Assembly (NCBI GenBank): GCA_035528905.1
Contig: DATKXU010000082.1
Span: forward strand, 1 to 64,000
From: DATKXU01 sp035528905
GTDB taxonomy: Bacteria; Armatimonadota; UBA5829; DTJY01
Reading direction: 5' to 3'
DNA: 64,000 bases
Shown piece by piece: positions 58,901 through 64,000 of the stretch. The translations under genes and the position numbers were made by a program. A model generated the notes under the pieces. That model saw nothing but the letters and a program-made list of their open reading frames with translations. It was not told the DNA's origin and did no database searches. Position 1 is the stretch's first letter. The number at the start of each line of letters is the position of its first letter.

Positions 58901-59042
58901 CATACGCTTCCGGCATCCGAGCGAGGCGCGGATGAAGCGCGTCACGATGGACGGCAAGCCGTGGCGCCACTTCGACGCCGCAAACGAGACAATAGAGCTG
59001 CCCGTGCGGAAGGCAGCGTTCGAGGTGGTCGCTCACTATTAG
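55953..59042 (+). CDS. secreted six-hairpin glycosidase-like protein
   Basis: A 1029-residue exported protein. The given ATG has no near Shine-Dalgarno; GGAGGTG at 55929 would better serve a CTG at 55941 or 55944, which would add 3-4 residues to the signal peptide. Residues 30-500 are beta-sandwich regions. Residues about 530-900 form an (alpha/alpha)6 barrel (VNRVWKSLLTHQYCWGDYDA, YVFNTGFILWNLGNHYRLTG, WFYWVMTNGYSYLGMSTAAE). A C-terminal beta domain follows. The layout fits GH63/65/78/95-like clan enzymes. The catalytic acid cannot be named with certainty. Function: probable extracellular polysaccharide breakdown. Confidence 0.75.
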   Translation: MLFLALMASCVSYGTAGQTLASKEGTTPVIGSAVDIARFAVVRTWKGPEINYPTGVRLQRSEDITRKGRVWTVKADPGESTVNIGVEWDERRDVRLVSFVYADSHSMPDVKSQELQVWLTRYEGDQDRRRPLDGGESPSQGQWYTLTPERGLSTEVKGRALTYHLPAIERGIFKLRLVVKDKTTIRLEDILANSDARWRAAEFEVRFDPPRKAKSNAVEGYNAQVLSVSPIAGCDGYRVKALASDAPSNGKDRAIFTVRAGDRSFSFLISDLDADGEIHVKPFGVRVTKPGAKPVRSKEKPITERVLEMPEQTLDSTLNAIPPKERNKWLALAPPLNPRKFAVQPDGDAFSRAESDFLYQFATGDVPDYDRREPQRVEEDHLPILYADWEDSGLRWQQGYVVASLGKFDDPTSETALVTKVSAKNEGSAPAEAKLWLRLRLRKGNDKPDGLRLEDGTIFEGDRIRARLGGLEPGQWSIEPKADEFLFTVTVPVGETRSLEVEIPYPTAENAPARIGFDAARRQTIEYWKSKLADGADFNVPDERVNRVWKSLLTHQYCWGDYDAKTGCYLPNVAALVYGPVGNESSQMAKAVDFFGHSKLARDYYEPMWREQGTDDLHARVTNGRGCLVGWWAHYVFNTGFILWNLGNHYRLTGDRAWLEQVIPNMIRACDWLAEQRRTTVAKGLNGRPVMESGFFPPCRLEDEGRWFYWVMTNGYSYLGMSTAAELLAEIGHPDAGRIADEAKAYLKDLRRGIGESIVRCPVMRLRDGSYVPYIPKHLYQRERSKGHYEAELGALHLLTDGVYKPDSREMDWTLAFHEDVVYIRAWKDSIISYTNIERDWFDLGGYGKTQPYLAHTQLAYLRRDQPKLFLRSFWNQLVAQNFSDVNAFPEHICWHGLADCKTYEEAMWLQQFRSMLVLDEDGKLRLSVAAPREWFEDGKTICVKNAPTFFGPVSYEIRSAAKSGTIKARIEFAPRKRPKSFNIRFRHPSEARMKRVTMDGKPWRHFDAANETIELPVRKAAFEVVAHY

Positions 59043-59175
59043 GCGCTACAAGCAGTCCGGTAATAGGCCGCAGACTGCATGATTGGTATGAGCGTATGGG
59101 AGAATGGGGGAAACCTGGAATTTTGAGACTTGAAACCCGGATCCTTCAGGCAGTACGCATCACGAGTATGACCTG

Positions 59176-60207
59176 CTAGATCCGCACAATGACACGGAGC
59201 GCTCCGTCCTTCCGGTCGCGTGCGATCTGGAAGGCTTCGTCCAGTCGCTCAAGAGGGAAACGGTGGGTAATATAGGACGCAAGGTCTGCCTTGCCCTCTT
59301 CCACCAGCCGGATCGCGCGGCCAAGCGTGTCCTTGCTCCTTCGAAGCAAGCGAATTGTGAGCCCTTTGCGCCGGACGGTGCCCGCTCCGAGGACAATGCG
59401 GTCGTCGCTCGGGATGCCGCCCAGGATCACAAGCCCGCCCGGGCGAACCATCTCAGTAGCCTGGACGACGGCGTCGTTCTCGCCGGCAGCCTCGAAGACG
59501 ATATCCAGCCCTTCCCTGCCAGCGGCCTGCGTCACAGCCTCCGCAACGCTCGCGTCACGGGCATCGAAGACCCGGCCTGCGCCCAGGCGACGTGCAAGCT
59601 CCAGGCGCGCGGGAATGAGATCGGTCGCGAACGTCTCGCCGCAACCGGCGGCCCTCGCAGCCTGTAGAATGGACAGGCCGATCGCGCCTGCCCCGAGCAC
59701 CCCGATCGTCTTGCAGCGGATGTCGCCGGCTATGTCAATCGCATATACGCCGATCGCTAGCGGCTCGAGCATCGCAGCCTCGCCCATGCTGATGGAACCG
59801 GGTATTGGCTCTACAAGCCGAGCAGGCCAGGTCAGGAACTCGCGGAACCCACCGTCCGTCGGCGGCGTGCCGCAGAACCTCACGTTCGGGCAGATGTTGT
59901 ATGCGCCTTCAGCGCAAATATCGCATTGATAGCAAGGGACTCCGGGCTCGACGGCGACCCGGTCGCCGGGCTTCACATTGGTCACGCCAGAACCAACCTC
60001 GGCAATAACTCCTGCAAACTCGTGGCCGAGGATGAGCGGCTCGGTCATGACCGTGTCGCCCATGTGCCCGTCCTGGTACCAATGGACGTCGGATGCGCAG
60101 ATCCCGACCTCCCTTACTTCTACTAAGACCTCACCCAGGCCCGGTACCGGCCTCTCAACCTCCACCAGACGGAAATCACCCGGCGCATATAGCTTCGCCG
60201 CTCGCAT
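59176..60207 (-). CDS. zinc-dependent medium-chain dehydrogenase (polyol/sorbitol dehydrogenase-like)
   Basis: A 343-residue MDR enzyme. The catalytic zinc ligands are Cys in GICASDVHWY, His and Glu in LGHEFAGVI, and a later Glu in MLEPLAIGVYA. The structural zinc lobe has CYQCDICAEGAYNICPN. The NAD(P) site is VLGAGAIGLSILQAA with acidic TDLIPARLE, favouring NAD. This resembles sorbitol and xylitol dehydrogenases. It points opposite to the glycosidase-like gene and lies 130 nt from it. Confidence 0.92.
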   Translation of the reverse strand: MRAAKLYAPGDFRLVEVERPVPGLGEVLVEVREVGICASDVHWYQDGHMGDTVMTEPLILGHEFAGVIAEVGSGVTNVKPGDRVAVEPGVPCYQCDICAEGAYNICPNVRFCGTPPTDGGFREFLTWPARLVEPIPGSISMGEAAMLEPLAIGVYAIDIAGDIRCKTIGVLGAGAIGLSILQAARAAGCGETFATDLIPARLELARRLGAGRVFDARDASVAEAVTQAAGREGLDIVFEAAGENDAVVQATEMVRPGGLVILGGIPSDDRIVLGAGTVRRKGLTIRLLRRSKDTLGRAIRLVEEGKADLASYITHRFPLERLDEAFQIARDRKDGALRVIVRI

Positions 60208-60399
60208 AGATCACCTCTGAAAGACAAGGCACGAGTTCTGACGCGTGACCCTTCGGCATATTCGACGACGGCGCGTCGCGTACCTCTGAGGATTCTGGCA
60301 GACAGGATTACCCCGCAGTCGGTTGGTGGGTCGGCCATGAGGAAACCTTACGAGGCCAAGACGCAGTCACCACAAGGCGTCAGGACGCTGCTGTGACTC

Positions 60400-60732
60400 C
60401 TAATCGCCGGGGAGACCGTCGGTGGACGAGAGCATGTTGAATACGGTATCCAAGCCGGAAATCCGGAAGATCCTCAGCACCGTTCCCTTCGCACCGCAGA
60501 TGCTTAGACGGACACGCTCCCCGGCGGACTCACGCGCCCTAATCAACACCTTTATGCCCTCGGAATCCAGATAGGAGCATTTTTCCAGATCAACTGCAAG
60601 GTGCGTCCCGCCAGCGGTGATGAGCTGCTGAAGGCAAGTGTCAAGATCCGGCGCAGTGTATACATCAAGGTCACCCAGGACCCTCACGATCGAGGCATTA
60701 CCTCGATATTGCACATCCAGTGCAAAACGCAT
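60400..60732 (-). CDS. STAS domain anti-sigma factor antagonist
   Basis: A 110-residue SpoIIAA/RsbV-type protein. GDLDVYTAPDLDTCLQQLI is the STAS start. The phosphorylated Ser lies in CSYLDSEGIKVLIRA (DSEG). The C-terminus LRIFRISGLDTVFNML is standard. When dephosphorylated it should bind an anti-sigma kinase and free a sigma factor. No partner kinase is adjacent. Confidence 0.92.
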   Translation of the reverse strand: MRFALDVQYRGNASIVRVLGDLDVYTAPDLDTCLQQLITAGGTHLAVDLEKCSYLDSEGIKVLIRARESAGERVRLSICGAKGTVLRIFRISGLDTVFNMLSSTDGLPGD

Positions 60733-60807
60733 CGGCTATCCCCGCATCTTTCAAGGGATTGGCGCCATCCGTGGCTCGCCGGACAACGCGAGTATCGCTG
60801 TATTCAC

Positions 60808-60836
60808 AGGTTAGCACTAACCAGCAGAAAAGTCAA
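60808..60836 (-). promoter_or_regulatory. promoter with operator palindrome for the STAS gene
   Basis: On the minus strand, TTGACT (60836-60831) and TAACCT (60813-60808) with a 17-nt spacer. The perfect palindrome GGTTAGCACTAACC (60809-60822) covers the -10 box and part of the spacer, placed to act as a repressor site. Confidence 0.7.
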
Positions 60837-60904
60837 GCGGTTTATTAGAATAGATCGCCATTAGGTAGCCGTCAATGACCGGTGGGCAAACCCCGGCCTC
60901 TGTC

Positions 60905-62647
60905 CTATGCGTGGCAGACGCCGCACCGCCGGCACTTACCGACTATACAGGCAGGAGTGGGCGCAGCGTTCATCGCACGCTCGTACTCCCGCCAAAGATA
61001 CTGCTTCCTGACACCCAGGTCAAGGTGGTCCCATGGGAACACCTCATCCTTGTGCCGGGCTCTCTGAGCATAGAAAACCGAGCTAACGCCCGCCTTCCGA
61101 AACGCCGCCCGCCAGCTAACATCCTCTCGATTCAGGATCAGCAGAGCATCTTGCAGCCGACGGTCACCTCTCGCGAGGACTCCTTGCACCACCGCCTCCC
61201 GTGCGCTCTCACCCGCAACCTCGACAGCCCTTATGGACGAGAGAGACCGACGCAGGCTGGACATCTTCTCTCTCAACTGCTTCTCGCTGTCCATGGAAGC
61301 CCACTGAAAAGGCGTCCAAGGCTTCGGGACAAAGCAGCTTATGGAGACGATGAGCTTCTCCCACGGGAACATCCCAGCAATATGCGACATCACATACGGA
61401 ATCCCGGCCAGGTCTTCGACGGACTCGGTCGGGAGGCCCACCATGAAGTACAGCTTCAGCCTGCGGAATCCTCCATCCCAGGCGGTGGCAGCAGCGCCGA
61501 ATATCTCCTCGTCGGCCATCGCTTTGTTTACGGCCAACCGAAGCCTGGCGGTTCCCGCCTCAGGCGCGATCGTCAGTGTCTCATGGCCGCCCTTATGGAG
61601 GGTCTCGGCGATGTCCCGATTGAGCGTATCCGCGCGGGTAGACGATATCGAGAAGAGCCGCCCGCGCTCAACCAGCGACCGGCAGATCGAGAGAGAACTC
61701 GGATGATCGAATATTGACGGGCTGAGAAGCCCAATCCTTGGGTGCCGGACGGCACGCTCGGCAGCTTTCTCCTCTATCCGGCGGATGCCGCCAAGCACAG
61801 CCCGCGGCGAGATCGCCCTCGGAGGCAGGTACGCGTAGCCCGCCATACAAAAGCGGCATTGACGCCCACACCCTCTGGCAACCTCCGCCAGAACCATACT
61901 CGAGAATTCGGTCTCCGGCGTGAGTATCGCGCTCGTCGCCGGATACGCTTCGAGCGACGGGGCCCAGCGCCGTCGCACCCTCTCGGGAACCCCAGAAGTT
62001 GTCCGCACCCGCCGGATCGTACCGTCTTCCTTGTACTCCGGCTCGTAGAACCGGGGAACGTACACGCCGCCCACTTCAGCCAGTTTCAGGAGAAGCTCCA
62101 TCCGGTCGCTCTGCTGGTATTCGAGCAGCACACGGGCCAGACCCGGCAAAACCTCTTCCGCCTCGCCGATCACGAACGCATCTATGAACGGGGACATAGG
62201 CTCCGGATTGAACGTCGCCGCCGGGCCGCCAGCGATGACGAGCGGAGAACCTTTCCGGGCGAAACGCAGGCTCGAGGTCTCCTCCAGCCCGGAAAGCGTG
62301 AGCATCCTCAGCACATTGGGATAGTCGAGCTCGTATGAAAGCGAGAAAGCGAGGACATCGAAGTCGCGCACCTTCGTCCGGGATTCCATGGTGAAGAGCG
62401 GCGATCCGGACCGTTTGAGGTCATCTAGATCGGGTGGGTCAGGCAGAAAGACGCGCTCGCAGACGACTTCCTCATGGTCATTCAGCAGCCTGTAGACCAC
62501 CTGAAACCCGAGGTTGGACATGCCTACGTAATACGTGTTGGGAAACGCCAGCGCGAACCTGAGCCTGCCTGCATGAGACTTGTAGACAGTCCCGACTTCC
62601 CTGCCCAGGCGCTCCCTGGTCTTCCCAATCAACCGCCGTGCCGCCAT
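60905..62647 (-). CDS. TIGR03960-like B12-binding radical SAM protein
   Basis: A 580-residue protein. The start at 62647 (MAARRLIGKTRERLG) follows GTGAGG and gives the usual family N-terminus; longer readings would run through the inverted repeat at 62687. YVGMSNLGFQVVYRLL and RFARKGSPLVIAGGPAATFN belong to the B12-binding-like domain. The radical SAM Cys are in ARGCGRQCRFCMAG. KLYFMVGLPTESVEDL follows. TIGR03960-type proteins often sit near the ribosomal L21/L27 or cell-division genes, in fusion or partnership with a TIGR03936-type protein. The C-terminus has a Cys cluster (CIVGKCRRCGVCHA). Confidence 0.88.
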   Translation of the reverse strand: MAARRLIGKTRERLGREVGTVYKSHAGRLRFALAFPNTYYVGMSNLGFQVVYRLLNDHEEVVCERVFLPDPPDLDDLKRSGSPLFTMESRTKVRDFDVLAFSLSYELDYPNVLRMLTLSGLEETSSLRFARKGSPLVIAGGPAATFNPEPMSPFIDAFVIGEAEEVLPGLARVLLEYQQSDRMELLLKLAEVGGVYVPRFYEPEYKEDGTIRRVRTTSGVPERVRRRWAPSLEAYPATSAILTPETEFSSMVLAEVARGCGRQCRFCMAGYAYLPPRAISPRAVLGGIRRIEEKAAERAVRHPRIGLLSPSIFDHPSSLSICRSLVERGRLFSISSTRADTLNRDIAETLHKGGHETLTIAPEAGTARLRLAVNKAMADEEIFGAAATAWDGGFRRLKLYFMVGLPTESVEDLAGIPYVMSHIAGMFPWEKLIVSISCFVPKPWTPFQWASMDSEKQLREKMSSLRRSLSSIRAVEVAGESAREAVVQGVLARGDRRLQDALLILNREDVSWRAAFRKAGVSSVFYAQRARHKDEVFPWDHLDLGVRKQYLWREYERAMNAAPTPACIVGKCRRCGVCHA

Positions 62648-62667
62648 ACATGCCTCACAAAAGAAAC

Positions 62668-62779
62668 GAGCAAACTGGCTTCCAGCGGCTGGTTCATAGT
62701 TGCTGGAGGAAAGGAGCCTGATCGGCACACATCCGCTTTCCAGCAACTATGAACCAGCCACTAGAGATGCAGTTTGCTC
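62668..62779. repeat. 112-bp interrupted inverted repeat between ftsZ and the radical SAM gene
   Basis: Perfect 21-nt arms at 62687-62707 and 62739-62759 (starting GGCTGGTTCATAG) enclose 31 nt. Outside them GAGCAAACT (62668-62676) pairs with AGTTTGCTC (62771-62779). On RNA it gives a long two-part hairpin between two co-directed genes. It could be a terminator, a processing site or a small MITE-like insertion. Confidence 0.75.
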
Positions 62780-62807
62780 AGTTCTTGCGTGTTGGAACGA
62801 TCTGCTG

Positions 62808-63860
62808 TTATCTACGTCGCAGGAACGCCGGAATGTCCAACTCCTCGGCCACTCCGTCCACGGAAATCCGCTCGCGAGCCGCCATACGCTCCGACCTGAC
62901 AGCACGACCGCCATCGAATCCCGTGGCGAGGACGGTCACCTGAATCGAGCCGTCGAACCGGTCGCTGATAACCGTGCCGAAAATGATGTTCGCCTCGCGC
63001 TCGTCCGTAGCCTTGAAGATGACATCGGCAGCCTCGTAAACCTCCGCGAGTGTCAGGTCCGAGCCGCCTGTGATGTTCATCAGCACGCCCCTTGCTCCAT
63101 CAATGGTGGTCTCCAGGAGCGGGCTCGCGATGGCGGCCTGGGCGGCTTCGACTGCTCTGTGCTCGCCCGTAGCCTGACCTATGCCCATGAGCGCGGACCC
63201 AGAGTCCGCCATAACAGCCTTCACATCGGCGAAATCCACATTGATCATGCCGGGGATAGTGATTATGTCGGAAATCCCCTGGACGCCCTGCCTGAGCACG
63301 TCGTCCGCCATTCGGAAGGCTTCCAACAGTGTGGACTTCTTTTCAGTAACGCTGAGCAGGCGATCATTCGGGATCACGATAATCGTGTCCACCTTGTCTC
63401 GCAGGGAATCAATCCCCTCTTCCGCCACCCTCGCTCTCCTCGGACCCTCAAAGCTGAACGGCTTCGTGATGACTCCCACGGTCAGAGCGCCCAGTTCCCG
63501 AGCCATCTGAGCGACGATAGGCGCCGCGCCCGTCCCGGTGCCGCCGCCCATACCGGCCGTGACGAACACCATGTCCGCGCCTTCGAGCGACTTCTTTATA
63601 TCCTGCTTGCTCTCCTCGGCCGCATTGCGCCCGATCTCCGGGTCGCCGCCAGCGCCCAGGCCCTTCGTCAGACTCTGCCCGAGCTGCAGTTTCTCCTCAG
63701 CACCCGACGCGCTCAGGACCTGAAGATCGGTGTTCATTGCCAGGAAACCAACGCCGGACACGCTACACTCTATCATGCGGTTGACAGCGTTGGTACCTCC
63801 CCCGCCGATGCCTACAACCTTGATCGCCGCACCGTGGTCGTAACCTCCTGCCTGTGCCAT
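62808..63860 (-). CDS. ftsZ: cell division protein FtsZ
   Basis: A 350-residue tubulin-like GTPase that forms the division ring. The N-terminus is short (MAQAGGYDHGAAIKVVGIGG). GGGGTNAVNRM and the tubulin signature GMGGGTGTGAAP are intact, and the T7 loop NVDFADVKAVM supplies the catalytic Asp. The C-terminal peptide ELDIPAFLRRR binds FtsA and other partners. The linker is short, giving a lower total length than the 380-390 of E. coli. An A/G-rich stretch lies upstream of the ATG. Confidence 0.97.
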   Translation of the reverse strand: MAQAGGYDHGAAIKVVGIGGGGTNAVNRMIECSVSGVGFLAMNTDLQVLSASGAEEKLQLGQSLTKGLGAGGDPEIGRNAAEESKQDIKKSLEGADMVFVTAGMGGGTGTGAAPIVAQMARELGALTVGVITKPFSFEGPRRARVAEEGIDSLRDKVDTIIVIPNDRLLSVTEKKSTLLEAFRMADDVLRQGVQGISDIITIPGMINVDFADVKAVMADSGSALMGIGQATGEHRAVEAAQAAIASPLLETTIDGARGVLMNITGGSDLTLAEVYEAADVIFKATDEREANIIFGTVISDRFDGSIQVTVLATGFDGGRAVRSERMAARERISVDGVAEELDIPAFLRRR

Positions 63861-63898
63861 TTGCTATGCCCCCCTTTTCTTTTTGAAAACTGTAAAAC

Positions 63899-64000
63899 CT
63901 ACTCTCCGCCAATTCTGGCAAACAACTCTCTGACTCTCTTCACTATGCCAAGCAGACCAACGCCGCCGTCATCATCCGCTGCGTGCTCTGCATAGTGCCG
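63899..64000 (-). CDS. ftsA: probable FtsA, C-terminal end (partial)
   Basis: The last 33 codons of a gene entering from the right edge. It ends GLLGIVKRVRELFARIGGE, an amphipathic helix like the membrane-targeting tail of FtsA. It precedes ftsZ by 38 nt, the usual ftsA-ftsZ order. The call rests on position and tail only. Confidence 0.6.
   Translation of the reverse strand, partial: RHYAEHAADDDGGVGLLGIVKRVRELFARIGGE

Noticed and set aside
62700..63995. Open + strand frame of 431 codons opposite ftsZ
   Set aside because: Antisense of ftsZ, which is certain.

Overview
The window is bacterial, GC-rich and gene-dense. It carries two PEP-CTERM proteins (one behind a sigma-54-type -24/-12 site), a UPF0182 membrane protein, GlnRS, a menaquinone/prenyl pair, a TIGR03960-like radical SAM protein, FtsZ, REP/RAYT elements and strong TTGACA/TATAAT-type promoters. 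This mix fits a deep-branching lineage such as Armatimonadota. That placement is inference from gene content; no rRNA or other decisive marker is present.

Region 1 (1 to about 7.06 kb) looks like an integrated mobile element. It has a tyrosine integrase whose promoter is followed by two overlapping palindromes, a mirror-symmetric iteron array around an AT-rich core (candidate origin), a short TubC-docking-like protein, a CHC2-TOPRIM primase fused to a P-loop helicase domain, two tandem paralogous coiled-coil proteins and an XRE repressor remnant with an in-frame amber codon. At its right edge the XRE remnant is fused to a truncated secreted C-type-lectin-like gene, which marks a probable insertion or deletion junction.

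Region 2 (7.5-21 kb) is host chromosome: a PEP-CTERM protein, secreted HEAT-TPR and unknown lipoprotein-like proteins, a LigD-type phosphoesterase, tRNA-Lys, UPF0182, a RAYT flanked on both sides by REP palindromes, an asymmetric heterodimeric ABC exporter and TyrRS. Region 3 (21-32.3 kb) is a partial complex I operon (nuoHIJKLMN, without nuoA-G), a second Y1-type transposase-like gene, PRPP synthetase, MenG/UbiE and a polyprenyl diphosphate synthase. The last two feed menaquinone, the likely electron acceptor of complex I.

Region 4 (32.3-37.4 kb) is a glycan cluster of GT2, a GT75/UDP-arabinopyranose-mutase-like protein and an NAD-dependent epimerase, behind a strong promoter and a long structured leader, followed by GlnRS.

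Region 5 (37.5-42.1 kb) is the most unusual part. A tRNA-Gln gene is followed by two more copies of its 3' portion, each with the anticodon arm replaced by a palindrome. A HicBA toxin-antitoxin pair lies between copies 1 and 2, and a MazEF pair lies between copies 2 and 3. A Met/His-rich Spy-like protein, an Abi_C abortive-infection gene and a divergent DUF4145 gene follow. Together they look like a small tRNA-anchored toxin-antitoxin/defence array.

Region 6 (42.1-49 kb) holds a stand-alone GMP synthase ATP-PPase, GrpB, YwbE, an alpha/beta-hydrolase fragment, two adjacent secreted proteins sharing a novel C-terminal domain, a B12-binding radical SAM protein and a seven-repeat PEP-CTERM protein. 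Region 7 (48.9-55.4 kb, minus strand) encodes a soluble NAD(P)H/flavin system: NuoE-like, a NuoF-GltD fusion, a NuoG-N-terminal-like ferredoxin subunit and an FMN-binding glutamate-synthase-like protein. Region 8 (55.9-64 kb) has a secreted six-hairpin glycosidase-like protein, a polyol-dehydrogenase-like MDR enzyme, a STAS anti-sigma antagonist, a TIGR03960-like radical SAM protein, FtsZ and the 3' end of a probable ftsA.
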